This document shows positions 1 to 13,500 of a DNA stretch of 64,000 bases, one piece after another. The stretch is from Symbiodinium natans (Eukaryota > Sar > Dinophyceae > Suessiales > Symbiodiniaceae). A program made the translations under genes and the position numbers. The notes beneath the pieces are model-generated. The model was given only the letters and a program-made list of their open reading frames with translations, made no database searches and had not been told where the DNA came from. Location: the NCBI GenBank assembly GCA_905221605.1, contig CAJNDS010000138.1:153424-217423 (forward strand), in the 5' to 3' direction. Numbering within the stretch: position 1 is the first letter of the stretch; the number at the start of each line of letters is the position of its first letter.

Positions 1-729
1 TTCCTCTTTCCCCTCAGCCAAGCAACTCCCGAACTCCCTACAAAGAGCCCAAGCCCTGTAACCTGTCTGCACCCCATCAAAACCTTCCCCACCAAGAAAC
101 AAAGCAATAACAAAACCCGAAACCCTAAACCCTGAACAACCTTTCCCTGTAAACGCATGCGAAACGGGTGGGGAAAAACCAGAAAACACCCTAAACCCTA
201 AACCCTAAACCCTAAACCCTAAACCCTAAACCCTAAACCCTAAACAACCGGAGGATCCCAATTGCCGGGCGGACGCGCCAAGCCGCGAAAGCATCGAGAT
301 GCGATGCGTGGTCTTCTTCGGCCCCTTGGTTTAAGGTTTTGGGTTTAGGGTTTAGGGTTTTAATTGCCATGAAGCAAATTAGGGGTTATAGGGTTTGGGG
401 TTTAGGGTCTAGGGCTTTACCCTGAAGCAAGAATGGTTTCGCAAAAAGGGTTTTAGCCTGAAGCAAAAAGGGTTTAGGGTTTAGGGTTTCAAACCTTGAG
501 TCCACAATGTCGCGCCCGAGGCGATTTGCCCAAGGACTTCGCCTCCTCCTTCGTTGCACCGCTGGGGGCCTTAGATGGGAACCTGAAATGGGAATCATAA
601 TCCAAACCCCGTACCCTAAACCCTAGGCCGCCTTCGCCGGGCCAGAGGCCGGCACCCCCTTAAATCAACTCCTCTCTTACAGCCGTTCTGCGGATTTCGA
701 TGCTGGAGGTAGTGTGGGTTTGTGCGTGT
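1..729. other. gene-free repeat-rich stretch
   Basis: A perfect CCCTAAA array lies at 189-244 and short TTTAGGG runs at 337-360 and 470-490. The rest is degenerate CCCTAA-type sequence. I see no exon with convincing coding content. Confidence 0.6.
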
Positions 730-1635
<906 letters not shown>

Positions 1636-1639
1636 TCGT

Positions 1640-2640
1640 TTCAAAGCCTAAACCCTTGATGCCCTAAGTCCTAGATTCAACCCGGAGACCGGCCAAAGCT
1701 CAGGCACCTCCTCCCTGGTACGGATTGCTGCCACTCACTTGCACCAAGAGGAGGGCAGCCAACACTGGGGGTTAGGGGTTTAGGGGTTCAGGGTTTATAG
1801 GATAGGACTTGTAGGGAAAAAGGGTTTACGATCCTGCTTCGAAGAGGGTTCGGGTTTAGGCTAAGAAACGAGGGCTGAGATAAAAGCCCCCCCCCCCCTC
1901 CCCAAAAGAGCCCCCAAACTTGCCCTCGCAAAAGGGCGTTTGGAGTGGCAAATCTGGGTTTTGGGGACAAAAGGAAAAAATACCCTAAGCCCTAAACCCT
2001 AAACCCTAAAGTAAACCTTAACCCTAAACCTGACGGTCCCTTTGAATGGAGGTTCGATTCTAACCGGCGTGGCCCCCCATCTTGGGCAATGCCCGATCTC
2101 GCGCTTGAAGATCTGAGAGGCTAGGGTTGATCTAATGATGAAAGAGTAAAGCCATACTCCCTTCTGTAGTCGCGACCTTGCAGTTAGAGAGTTTTTTTGG
2201 TATTTTTGGTGTTACCCTCCGTCCAGTACATTTTGTTTCTTGCTTTTACAAAGTTTAACCTCGGCCAAACCTTGCAGTTAGAATATTCTTTTCCAAAGAG
2301 AAAGAGAAAGAGAAAGAGAAAGAGACAGAGACAGAGAAAGACAAAGAGAAAGACAGAGAGAGAGAGAGGGACAAGAGAGAGGTGACAAAAAACAAAAAGC
2401 AGGAAGAGTGAGGGAGGGAGGGGGGGAATTGCGAGCTCATCCGGCGGTATGCTGCTTTCACAGGTGAGGCGGGTTTCAGTTCCCACCCTGAGCCATTCCT
2501 CGTGTTCGTTTCTTCCTGCTCCTTCGAGAAGTAGAGAGGGAGAGGGCCAGAAAGGAGAGGGAACAGCAGCAGCCGCCGCGGCCGCCGAGCTAAGACAAGC
2601 CCGTCAGCACTGACGCGGCAACTCTTGTTCGAATTCTACT
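1640..2640. other. gene-free stretch with AG-rich tract
   Basis: It holds short CCCTAAA remnants near 1985-2010, a C homopolymer near 1890, and an (AGAGAA)-type purine tract at about 2296-2380. No coding exon was recognised. Confidence 0.6.
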
Positions 2641-3233
2641 GATCGCGTGGCCCAGGCTCGAATGCTGGGGTGAATTTCTTGAACGATGAAGGCAATATGA
2701 ATTTTATGTTGGCAAACGGGTGCCAAGAACAATCAACGCTCATTCCAACAATCGCAGGCCTCTCATTGTTGTGTCAGCCACGCTTTCTGACGATTGTTGG
2801 GAACGGCAACTTCAGGCCAAGTCGTGCCTGCGTGAAGACCCTCAGCGGCGACCGCCACTCCTAGATGTGTCCTGGCATGATGGTTGCGCAACGTGGTTGT
2901 GTGGCACCAGCTGTGATTGATGTGAGCTGGTCAGGGTAGCCCTGCCAACCAAAGATGTAGCTCTGGAGTGAAGCATCAGCGTTGGGAAGGAGTGGGGCGG
3001 GGGCCTGTGGAGGTGTGGCCCACACTTGTCGGCAAGGTACACCAGGAACGCAGGGGGACCTGCCAAACTTTACTATAGGGTGGGGCAGTGAGATGGAGAG
3101 GACAAGATTCAGGAGCGAGGTCGGCAGGGGAGATGGGGCTGGGGGTGAGCGAAACTCGCGCAAAGAAGCCAGGCGAATTTCAAGAATCGCTGAGAAAAAA
3201 GGCTGCTGATACCTTAATTATTGTCTGTCTGAT

Positions 3234-3905
3234 TTGGGGCGTTTGCAGCTTGAGCTCGCAGGGCCTTGCGCCCAGTGCAGCTCCTCTCATGCTGCCAAGC
3301 TGATGCGTAACAAAAACGGAGCGGTTGTGATGAGTTTTGTGCAGGAAGCGCCTGCGCCGCAAGTGACCTTCAGTAACTTGGAGCCGCAATCTCCTTGCCG
3401 TCTTGGCAATGGCAATGGCAGGACACTCGTTGCATCCATGAAGTGCCAGCAGTATTTCTGTCGCACGCGTTGGTGCGCAGGCGTCCACTTCTTGGGACGA
3501 CTGCAGATGCAGTCGGCCCAGAAGACAAAAAAGCCAAGACTCTTGCTGCAGCTGAGCAGTGCGCAACAGGTCTTGGCTGCAATGTTTGCTGGTGTTGCCG
3601 CGAAGCTCTCAGAGCAACACGCCGGTAGCTGGCTCGTGCTTCTATGTGTTTCGTTCTCAGGATGGAGATGGCGAGCTTTGCGCACCATGCAAGACGGTTG
3701 GACCAAGCATGCCGTGCATGTCCGGATGCCGTGGTCTGTCACAAGGTGGGGCTGCCAGAGGATGGCCAACACACGTGTGGATCCGACCAAGATGCAGCGG
3801 TGTAGAGACTACTGTTTCACCCAGCCTCGTTGGGCAGGCTTGTTTGCTCCGTTGCCAGTTTGGTGTGTAACCCAAGGTTCCGTAATACTCCGCACTACCC
3901 CCTAA
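3234..3905 (+). CDS. open reading frame of uncertain reality
   Basis: A 223-codon frame begins with a non-ATG codon. It has no domain I recognise and overlaps other long frames on both strands, as expected in repeat-poor, GC-balanced sequence. Its 3' end falls in a segment duplicated at 4.5 kb. A different frame around 3660-3810 carries a cysteine/histidine-rich stretch that could be an exon. I cannot choose between these and give no function. Confidence 0.18.
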   Translation: MGRLQLELAGPCAQCSSSHAAKLMRNKNGAVVMSFVQEAPAPQVTFSNLEPQSPCRLGNGNGRTLVASMKCQQYFCRTRWCAGVHFLGRLQMQSAQKTKKPRLLLQLSSAQQVLAAMFAGVAAKLSEQHAGSWLVLLCVSFSGWRWRALRTMQDGWTKHAVHVRMPWSVTRWGCQRMANTRVDPTKMQRCRDYCFTQPRWAGLFAPLPVWCVTQGSVILRTTP

Positions 3906-4096
3906 GGCTTCCTAAGCTTCCCTAAGGTTCCCTAGTTAGCACCAACAAGCAACGAAGCACCCTGCCAGCCCAAGTCAACGCGAACACGTATTGGCACAAA
4001 CAACCTCGGCTTAGAAATACGCGCCCAGGGTGCAATAATATGAGGGTGACACACTGCTGTTGAAGTCCGCTTGAGATCGCGTGTTTGCGCTGTCCA
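3818..4096. repeat. dispersed duplication, copy 1
   Basis: About 280 bp, starting near the words ctgtttcacccagcctcg and ending near gtttgcgctgtccaac. It recurs at 4521-4796 in the same orientation with scattered substitutions and a short deletion. Confidence 0.85.
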
Positions 4097-4520
4097 ACAG
4101 GGGCGTCCTTACATCCTAAGGAGGAGTCTTATTCCCCAGTCCTCTTTGCTGAATCCTAAAGAGCCGGATCCCCGAATCTTACTCCCTAAATCCCCAAACC
4201 CTATTTCCTTAATTTCATGCCCCAATCTTGTTCCCGAATCCCTGAAGAGGGGGGTTCTTTCATTCCTATAGAAGAGACGCCCGAAATCCAAAAAATGTAT
4301 CCCATTCCCTTTCCCGAAATCCTTTACGCTAAGCTCTGAAAACCCAGATTTTCCATGGCGGGGGGAGCATTAATTCGTGCTAATGCCTATGCAAGCGGGG
4401 TTGGGCCGCCGGGTTGAGCGTTTAGGGAATGATGGTTTAGGGTTAGGGTTTAGGTTTACGGATTTAGAGTGTAGGGCTTCGCAAGTACGGTAGTTGAAGC
4501 TTCAGCTTGGCGGCCCCGAG

Positions 4521-4796
4521 CCCTCTGTTTCACCCAGCCTCGTTGGGCAGGCTTGTTTGCTCCGTTGTCAGGTTGGTATGTAACCCAAGGTTCCCTAATA
4601 TTCCGCACTACTCCCTAAGCCTTCCTAAGCTAGTTAGCACCAACAAGCAACGAAGCACCCTGCCAGCCCAAGTCAACGCGAACACGTATTGGCACAAACA
4701 ACCTCGGCTTAGAAATACGCGCCCAGGGTGCAATAATGTGAGGGTGACACACTGCTGTTGAACTCAGCTTGAGATCGCGCGTTTGTGCTGTCCAAC
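4521..4796. repeat. dispersed duplication, copy 2
   Basis: Second copy of the 3818-4096 block, direct orientation. The roughly 400 bp between the copies (4100-4500) hold degenerate CCCTAAA-like sequence and no gene. Confidence 0.85.
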
Positions 4797-5099
4797 ACAT
4801 CCAGCCACGCAGGGCCTTCTTGTTTTGTTCAACTGCCGCACTTGCAAGTCTGGCTCATTTTGGTTGCGTAGTCCCTTCATAAGGCCATACTAAGCCGCCT
4901 CCTCCAAGGTCTTGCGCAGACAGCTGTAAAACTAGTAAGAATCCTAGGTTATCAAGTATGAGTCCTATTAAAAGGAATCGTATTCAAAAAAAATGGGATT
5001 TCTGTTTATATAAGAACACGAAGGCCTTAAACACTATTCTACTTGCACCCGTCCATTTAAGTTTTTTTTACTTCGAACGTCCCCACCCTCTCTTGGTAG

Positions 5100-5300
5100 A
5101 TCTACTCTGGGGTTACAGGAGCTGGGTCCGGGACTGGGGTTGGGCACTCCTGGGCACTCCAGAGAGACTCTGACTTTGGGCAATTCCGGGAGAGTCTGGG
5201 GCTGGGCTCCAGGGACACTTTGGGGTTGGGCACTGCAGGGAGGAGCGAGGAGAAGATCTCCGGGCGAGGAGAAGAGTTGAGTTTAAAATCTAACAACCCC
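5100..5300. repeat. satellite-like block with GGGCACTC words
   Basis: Imperfect repeats built on gttgggcactcc/agagactct words end in ggcgaggagaagagtt. The same words occur on the opposite strand at about 61560-61830, so the two blocks form a distant inverted pair. A C21 homopolymer follows at 5397-5417. Confidence 0.7.
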
Positions 5301-5938
5301 ACACCGAGGGTGGGGGAAGAATATCCTAACTGCAAGGTTTGGCCCGAGGGCAAAATCCGGCTGCTTGCCCTCCGCAAAAAAAATATTCTGGCTGCACCCC
5401 CCCCCCCCCCCCCCCCCGTTTTTCAATACTTTAACTGCAAGGTCGCTACTATACGCCGTAGAAACATAATCTTCCCCGGGGTTGTGTTGCAATGGACCCT
5501 TGCTTGAAAGCATAGCATCTTTGCAGGTCAGAAAGGGGCCCAGGTTGCGATGAGCATTTGGAGATGTGGGTCACGCAAGGGTCGAGAGTTGGCATTTGTT
5601 CTGGTTCAGGACGTCGATGGTAAAGAAATTGGGCGCAAGAAGAACACCAAGATGCTAAAGCCATATGTAGCTCTAGTGTTGCAGTTTCGTCCTTCTGTTT
5701 TCGTAATTCCATGTTAAACCCTAAACCCTGTTCAGATGTCATGCTTTCCGGCGGGTCGTGAGGACAAGGGATGCACTGAGCAACACAAAGGTAAAACCGA
5801 AGTTGCGGACCAGGTTTAGGGTTTAGTGTTTAGGGTTTAGGGTTACGTAATGCGCGTACCCTAGATTACCCTAGGCTTTGTTGAGGGATTCGCTTTTTGG
5901 GTCTCGGGGGTGTTCCCTAAACCTTAAACCCCAAGTAA

Positions 5939-6049
5939 ACCCTAAACCCCAAACCCCAAACCCTAAACCCCAAACCCCAAACCCCAAACCCCAAACCCCA
6001 AACCCTAAACCCTAAACCCTAAACCCTAAACCCTAAACCCTAAACCCAA
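5939..6049. repeat. telomere-like array, CCCTAAA/CCCCAAA mix
   Basis: About 16 heptamers; the 5' half is CCCCAAA-rich and the 3' half canonical. Confidence 0.95.
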
Positions 6050-6789
6050 GCGAGCGAAGCCCGAGGCATGTCTCCGGAACGTATCCCGGTCTCCGGTCCC
6101 AGCAACGACTGGTGAGCTCTTTCAAGAATCAGGCTCTCGTTTGCTGGGACAGCTCTGCTTTAGGGTTTAGGGTTTGGGGTTTAGGGTTTAGGGCTAGAGT
6201 TTAGGGTTAGGATGGGGTTTCTCAGAGCTTTGAAGAAAGGGTTTTGGAAGGTGTGCTCGGTAGCCTAGCGAAAGTGGATGAAGCCACGGGATTTGTTGCT
6301 GTAGCTGCTAGCTGAATCCAGTGCTTGAATCCAGCGCCGGTTGTCCGTCCCAGGGTCGCCAGACAAAACTCGAGACTGAAAGCCGCAGAAGCTACTGCCC
6401 GTGAGCGCGTCCATCGGGGAAAAAAGTGTGGAGAGCTTCGTGTTGAAGGTTTGGAGTCTTAACCCTAAACCCAAAGTTCTTGTCAGATCTGGCTGAGCGC
6501 ACGGGCTCTTTCCTGGCCTAGGCAGTTGGCTTCCTGCTTTCCCTCGCGGTTTACAGGGTTTAGGGTTTAGGGTTTAGGGTGACAGAAAGCCCGTTGCAAA
6601 CGGGCTTCGGGTTTAGCATACATCACCAAAGGATGCGGAGGACGAGGCCCCAACTCCTAAATTCCAAGAGGTTCCTTTTGGGTCCGGGTTTAGGGTTTGT
6701 TGTATCATTATCAGGGGGCGTACGCTATACAAAAAAGCACTTCTCCTGGGGACACAGGCAGGAGCTGTTACAGCCAAGACCGGGGCAGG

Positions 6790-6876
6790 GTTTGGGGTTT
6801 AGGGCTTAGGGCTTAGGGTTTAGGGTTTAGGGTTTAGGGTTTAGGGTTTAGGGTTTAGGGTTTAGGGTTTAGGGTT
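6790..6876. repeat. telomere-like array, TTTAGGG
   Basis: About 12 units, with TTAGGGC variants at the 5' edge. Confidence 0.95.
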
Positions 6877-6983
6877 CCCCTGTTGCACAGGTCACTGCCT
6901 GCGAAAGCCATTGTACAGTGTACAGTCGGGGCACCGTCGGCCAGCAAGAGTGCACGCAACGAAAAGGTCGACAATGGTGTTGA

Positions 6984-7104
6984 GGTTTAGGGTTGGAGTT
7001 TAGGGTTTAGGGTTTAGGGTTTAGGGTTTAGGGTTTAGGGTTTAGGGTTTAGGGTTTAGGGTTTAGGGTTTAGGGTTTAGGGTTTAGGGTTTAGGGTTTA
7101 GGGT
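6984..7104. repeat. telomere-like array, TTTAGGG
   Basis: About 17 near-perfect units. Confidence 0.97.
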
Positions 7105-7982
7105 TTTCCCATGGGGGTGCTTCATGAGATGGACACTTTTACACCTGCAAGGAGGATCGACAGCAGCTGCGCCAAGTGTTGGGGGGTGTTGGTGCATTCG
7201 CTTTCGTCATGCTTTGCAACTGCGCTACAAAGTCTTCATGTGTGTCCAGAAATCTGGAAGGTGAATTCCTAAACCCTAAACCCTAAGCCTTAAGCAGAAT
7301 GACCAAAATGGCAAGGCTTCTGTGCACGTGCAGAACACACACGGAAGTGGCCACATATGGGTCGCAGAAGCGGATACGTACAGGTAATTGCATGCATGCA
7401 TACATACACACATATTAGGCACACCCACACACATGCATCTAAGAAGGTACATGCACATATATACATTGCCACATGCCAGCGCGCATGAATGCGCGAAGAC
7501 CTACGCATATACATGTGCCGATTTGCAGCTTCGGCCGCCTTTTTTTTTTGCTCTGTTTGTAGACATTACGTCAATACCCCCGAAAACTGTTATCTGCTTA
7601 AGAACCCAGAAGAATAATCAGACAAAAATATGACTTCCTATATCCCCCTTATAAGTAGTATGTTTCGTTTTTGTTCTGTGGAGTTGGGTTTCTTGAGCAG
7701 AAAATTCGCTCAGAAGCAGTATGACAAGGCCCAGAAGTAAACACAGCAAGAGTCAAAGTCTCCATGCCGGTCTTGTGCCTCAACTGGGCGGGCAAGGTAT
7801 ACATGGGGTAGGGTGTAGGGTTGTAGGGCTTCAGAGTTTTTGGGTTTCAGGGTTTTCGGGGTTTAGGGTTTTAGAGTTTTAGGGTTTTAGGGCTTCAGGT
7901 TTTTTTGGTTAAACCCTCTTCTCAGAAGCCTGTAACAAACGGGGTCTTGCTTGGGAATCCGATCTGGATGGCTGCGTGTAGA

Positions 7983-8111
7983 CCTAAACCCTAAACCCTA
8001 AACCCTAAACCCTAAACCCTAAACCCTAAACCCTAAACCCTAAACCTTAAACCCTAAACCCTAAACCCTAAACCCTAAACCCTAAACCCTAAACCCTAAA
8101 CCCTAAACCCT
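7983..8111. repeat. telomere-like array, CCCTAAA
   Basis: About 18 units with one CCTTAAA variant. It directly abuts the candidate first exon at 8117. Confidence 0.97.
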
Positions 8112-8116
8112 ATGCC

Positions 8117-8194
8117 ATGGAGTCCTCTTCGGAGTCTGACGATGATGAGGGCTGCCTGGAGAGACGGAAGAAGCCCGCCAGCTGCCATTGGAGG
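8117..8194 (+). CDS. candidate first exon, acidic N-terminus
   Basis: ATG followed by an acidic, serine-rich stretch (MESSSESDDDEGCLERRKK...) squeezed between two telomere-like arrays. The open frame runs to GTTTAG, which would be the donor and also the first telomere-like unit. It could be the N-terminus of the transporter gene that follows, but no phase-matched next exon was found, so the link is a guess. Confidence 0.3.
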
Positions 8195-8511
8195 GTTTAG
8201 GGTTTAGGGTTTAGGGTTTAGGGATTCCGCAGAATGCTGAAGAGCAGAAGGGCATTTCTACAGAAACAACGATGCCTCAGTACACATCATAGCACAGTAG
8301 TTTCTTAAAGGAGAGCTACAGTCCGGGATACTTCGAAAGAGGGGGGCCAACTAAACCTAACCCTAAACCCCAAACCCTAAACCCTAAAGTTTTGCTTTGG
8401 GTTTAAGCTAGTGGAGCCGAAGACATACAAATACACATCACAAGTCGGAGGGGTGATCTCTGGAGATGCTTTGCCCATGCCGATAGCGCCTTGCGAGGGC
8501 CCTGAACCACC

Positions 8512-8655
8512 TACTTGGAGGTTCGTGGTACTTAGTAACTAATTCGAACTCTACTTCTAACGCACTTATCAGCCCCTTAACTGCCCTAAAAGGGTTGGAA
8601 GTACAACTATAAGTCCAGTTTCATTTAGTTACTAAGTACCATGAACCTCCAAGTA
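8512..8655. repeat. MITE-like element, family 1
   Basis: Terminal inverted repeats of 29 bp start with tacttggaggttcgtggtac. The two arms differ at one base by eye. No coding capacity. Confidence 0.9.
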
Positions 8656-9118
8656 CAGACCTATGCTCGGCCGCAGGCGCTTGGCATGGGGGGTGGTCGC
8701 ACTCTCCTTGCTGCCGCTCGGCGTTGCTACGCCTTAGCCCCAACAGCAAGGGCCTCGTTAGTTCGGGTTTAGGGTTTAGGGCTTAGGGTTTAGGGCTTAG
8801 GGTTTTAGGGTTTAGGGTTTAGTGTTTAGGGGACTCAGCTCAAACCGAAATGCACAACTTCTTGGCTACCTCTCTTGAGATCCTAAGCATCCACGTAGTA
8901 GACAGTGTATACTTATCTAGGAACCCTCTAAGGCCCAAGTATCTACTACATGGCGAGAACGTCAGTTCAGCCAGGCGTCTGGCACAAAAGGCTAGTATAG
9001 GGATCAGAAGAATTCCCAATAGTATTCCCTATGCTATCACAACCCCCAAAGCCCTATCCTAATTATTAAGGCCCCTTTATTAAACTCTAACTGAACCCTA
9101 AGCCCTTCAACGCGAAAC

Positions 9119-9213
9119 CGAAGCCCAGGACCATTGTACTTGGCCTGCCACAAGTGCCGGTGCTTCTGCACTTCCATATGCCTCTGGGCTTTGTGGCCAG
9201 CAAGGACAGGGTT
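9119..9213 (+). CDS. possible hydrophobic exon
   Basis: After an AG, the frame reads TIVLGLPQVPVLLHFHMPLG and on, hydrophobic enough for a first transmembrane segment. It lies upstream of the transporter's first secure exon. Borders and phase could not be fixed. Confidence 0.25.
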
Positions 9214-9944
9214 GTAGCGTTTAGGGTTTAGGACAAACCTGAACCCTAAACCCTAAACCCTAAACCCTAAACCCTAAACAGGTTTCGGGTTGCGTTTAGG
9301 GTTTACCGACTGACAGGCCGCCGCGACCCTAACACGCTACGTACGGAACCCTGAAACACCTGGGTGCTGTGGGAAGTGAGGAGACTCTGCCAACCTTATA
9401 GGCCAGATGAACCCCGAATTGGGATTTAGGCCCTAAATTTTAGGGTAAACCTAAACCCTAAACCCTAAATCATCCTAAACCCTTCACCCTAAACCCTAAA
9501 GGGTTTTTTAGGGTTTAGGGTTCAGGGCTCGTATTCCCTATCCTACAAAAGCTCCTATGGAAGGTATATACGAACCCTAACGGGTTCATTTGGTTTATCC
9601 AAAAAAACTCTCACAGTTTCCGGACGTCATGAGAGCCTTCGGAGGCTTCAGGATTTTTACTGCGACTTGGGGGCTTGGAGGCTTCCGAAGCCCTAAATGC
9701 ATAGTTTTTTGGGGGGTCCTATGAACAAAAAGCGGTCCCCGAAGAAGGGACCCTAACTTAGAGAACGACCTAAACCCTAAACCCTAAGCCCTAAGCCCTA
9801 AACCCTAAACCCTAAACCCCAAACCCTAAACCCTAAGCTGCGCTGTGCAGCTTCAATGAAGTACAGACTGGCCCGGACCGCACTTGGCGAGGACAGCCCC
9901 GGCATGGTTGGCATGGCACCTTCTCGGCGGTCCAGAGTTTTTGT

Positions 9945-10047
9945 TTAGGGTTTAGGGTTTAGGGTTTAGGGTTTAGGGTTTAGGGTTTAGGGTTCAGGGT
10001 TCAGGGTTCAGGGTTCAGGGTTCAGGGTTTAAGGTTTAGGGTTTGGG
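9945..10047. repeat. telomere-like array, TTTAGGG/TTCAGGG
   Basis: About seven canonical units, then about five TTCAGGG variants. Confidence 0.95.
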
Positions 10048-10433
10048 GCTGGTACCGGCTTCACGAGGGCTTAGGGTTTTTTAATTAAGTTTCGAGTGTA
10101 AAGGCTTAAAATGTTGGATGTAGGAAAGGCTGTCTTTTGCAGCACTGGGAGCTGTTGCGTTGAAGCTCTGTGTTTTAGGGTCTAGGGTGCAGGGCTTAGT
10201 GTTCGGGTTCAGGCTTTAGGGTTTAGGGTGCAGGAATCCCAGCTGAATTCCTCCACCGCAAACCCAACTCCCCCTGAAAACGGCGGCGTAAGTTGACCCG
10301 AAAGAAGCCTCGGCAGACGGCCAAAACCCAAGCCCTATAAACCCAAAACCGGGTTTAGGGTTTACGGCTTAGGGGTTTAGAGTTTAGGGTTTAGGGTTGT
10401 CCACCCCAACCCTCCACTTCTCAGCCCATGCAG

Positions 10434-10539
10434 TCCAGGCAGAGCTGGGGGAGTTCTTTCCCCGCGTCAAGCAAGGCATTGAGGCCCCAGTCATGATGCT
10501 GATTCGCAGCGTGCCGGCCGGAATTTCGACGACTTTTCT
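10434..10539 (+). CDS. transporter exon: first extramembrane domain
   Basis: Acceptor cag, then QAELGEFFPRVKQGIEAPVM and on, ending at the textbook donor ct|GTAAGT. Enters needing two bases and leaves in phase 2. It resembles the segment after TM1 of MMPL proteins. The next exon has not been found. Confidence 0.6.
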
Positions 10540-13500
10540 GTAAGTTCAGGGCTTTAGGCTGTAACGAGTTTAGGTTGGGATGTTCCCCCTCAAACTGACA
10601 GTCCTTCAGAGGGATGATGATAGGGGGTACCCTAAACCCTAAACCCTAAACCCTAAAACCCTAAAACCCTAAAGTTTTAGGGGGAGCATCCCAAGGTTTA
10701 GACTTAAGGAGTTTGGGGAGTGGGGACTCACGGCACACTTCAGGATCTAGGCGTTTAGGGTTTAGGGTTTAGGGTTTAGGGTCAGCGGTGTAGGGTTTAG
10801 GGTTTAGGGCTGAGGGCTCGGGGTTTAGGACTCTGGGGGCTGCTTTGACAGACGAGGAAGGCAAAAGTCTCAAACAACAGAGGGGGTTTAGGGTTTAGGG
10901 TTTAGGGTTTGGGGTTTAGGGTTTGGGGTTTAGGGTTCAGGGTTTGGTGTTGAGAGTTTCAAGGAGAACCCTACACCCGAAACCCTGAACCCTTTTTGGA
11001 CAACATGATGTGAAGCAAGCCTCTTAGCGGAGTTTCGCGAACCCCTCAACCCTATCAAATAAACCGTAGTAGTGTTGTGGTGCCTTGGTTTGGTGTTGGG
11101 GCTGAGTCAGCTCAACTCGATAATTTCGGTCCTGGGGCCTTATAGTTTAGGGTTTAGGGTTTAGGGTTTAGGGTTTAGGGTTTAGGGTTTAGGGTTTAGG
11201 GTTTAGGGTTTAGGGTTTAGGGTTTAGGGTTTAGGGTTTTTAGAGTTTAGGGTTTTTAGAGTTTAGGGTTTTTGCTAGTGGGTAGCTTCAGGGATGTCCA
11301 TTTGGAGGTTCATGGGTACTTACCAATAGGTAGGGTTTTTTTGCCGGGTAAGTATTTCCATAACCTTCTTTCGGGTACTTATAACCCTACATATAAGTAC
11401 CCATGAACCTCCAAGTAGGAGACTTTCCTGAGGGATTTGGTCATTCCAGGTTTTCGAGGGCTTTCGGGGGTTGTAGGGCGTAGGGCTTGTGGTAAGTTGA
11501 GAGACCCACAACCCCAGGCACGGGCGCAGACAAAGTGCTGACGCCAGTTGTGGAAGCCTTCACTGGAGACCTGGTGTCCCAAGTGTGCCTTAGACAAATA
11601 GCACTTAGGGTTCAGGGTGTTCAGATCCAGCATCAGAGCGAGGGAGGGTTGAGGTGGGTTGAGAGCGAGGGCCTACGCACTCTTCTCGGTCTTGACTTCA
11701 AAGCAACCAAGTCCTCAAGTCCGCAAACCCTGAACCCTAAACCCTAAACCCTAAACCCAAAGCCCTCGCTGTAATCTCACACCGACCCTTCAGGAAGGCC
11801 GACGCCCGAACGCGGGTACTGGAGCCGATGGTCCTGGGTTCCTTGGGTTCTTTCCGGGCCTTCGGGGTTTAAGTTTTCGGGTTTCGGGTTTAGGGTTTAG
11901 GGTTTCGGGCTCCACCCTGAAGCCTACCTAGACCACAAACTCTACTTGGAGGTTCAGGGTACTTCTAAGTCCTCTAGGTAGGTTATAAGAGGTTTATACT
12001 TGGGGTTACAAGTACCAATGAACCTCCAAGTAAACCCTACACCCTCAGCCCTAAACCCCAAAGGATTTGGATTTTGGGGGTGTTTAGGCTTGAGCCTTCT
12101 GGGCGCTTGATGGAGCGTTAGGGGGTTTAAGGGTCTAACCCTAAACCCTAAACCCTAAACCCTAAACCCTAAACCCAGGGGACGTTCCAGTAGCAGGCAC
12201 AGCACGTCGAAGGATTTGGCCTCAGAATCTTTCGAGAAGCAGACTCACACCTTATAGTTTTCCTGGAGCCTCAAGTGGGTTCCAGTCCCTAAGGGTCCAT
12301 GTACCTATATGGTATATACCCCTAAAGCTGCTATATGGGAACCCCTTCAAGGCCCAAGTATATACTATATGGGTACATGGACCCTTAGGGAGTTGCTGAG
12401 GCTACTACACTGACGGGGCTGTGGCAGGCGGGGCGATTCGTTGACAAAAACTCCCAACCCTGCAATCAGCTTCAAACTTCCGAGACATCGCAGGAGGTCC
12501 AGGAGAAGTCCCAACCGTGAAGGAATTCCGAAAGCTCCAAGAACATCATGCTCTGTTCTGCCCCGACACGACCAGGAGTGCACTTGCCATTGAGCCTTCG
12601 CAAGCAGATGCTCGGCAGCGCCATCCCCGACCAATTGGCAAGCGCCCACCTTGCAGTATAATTAATCGTTGCAGACGGTTTAGGGCTTGTATGGTTGAGG
12701 GCTTAAAGGTTCCCAAGATTTAGCCTACTTTTGCTGCTATTCACCATAGAACAGACTCCTCCAGCAGCCTGGCACGACAGGGTAAACAAGGCCTTGGACA
12801 CGTCCCAAGGGTCTATAAATGGCTCGCCTCGACGTGCCTGAAGCAAGAAAGAACATGTTAAACACACTAAATAGGTTGAGGGCTGCAGGCTCCGATCTAA
12901 AGGCCATGCCCCCACCTGCAATTGACGGGCGCCACTTCCAAGGTGCACGCGCGCGCGCTTCCAAGGTGCACGCGCGCACGCTTCCAAGGTGCACGCGCCA
13001 TGTTGGGAACCTGCGCAGGGCCGAGTGTTCTTGTACCCTGAAGCCTCAACCGTAAACCCTTAGCCCCAAGGTCCAAGCCTTAAAAACCATGAAAGCCTGC
13101 GCAGGGCCGAGTGTTCTTGTGCCCTGAAGCCTCAACCGTAAACCCTAAACCCTAAAAAACCCTAAACCCTAAAAAAGCCCTAAACCCTAAAAGACTCTAA
13201 ACCCTAAACCCTAAAAGACCCTAAACCCTAAACCCTAAAAAACCCTAAACCCTAAACCCTAAAAAACCCTAAACCCTAAACCCTAAAAAACCCAAACAAA
13301 CCCTAAACCCTAAAAAACCCTAAACCCCAAAAAACCCTAAACCCTAAACCCTAAAAAAACCCTAAACCCTAAAAAACCCTAAACCCTATGCGGAGCTGCA
13401 GTTTGTATTGTGGAAAAGAGTTGGTGTTGAAGGATAAAGGGTCAATGAACCTGGTAACCTTTGTGGCTCAAGAATGGCCACTAACAACGGCTGTTCAAAG

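Larger units (their letters stand above)
5300..8116. other. mosaic of telomere-like arrays, no firm gene
   Basis: CCCTAAA arrays lie at 5939-6049 and 7983-8111; TTTAGGG arrays lie at 6161-6210, 6790-6876 and 6984-7104. Two short stretches look like possible exons because they end at good donors (about 6057-6111 before GTGAGC; about 6897-6987 before GTCGAC), but they cannot be linked to a protein. Confidence 0.5.

Noticed and set aside
11529-11577. Possible exon reading VLTPVVEAFTGDL before GTGTCC
   Set aside because: Phase does not follow from the 10434-10539 exon and the motif is not recognisable; left out of the model though it lies where an exon is missing.
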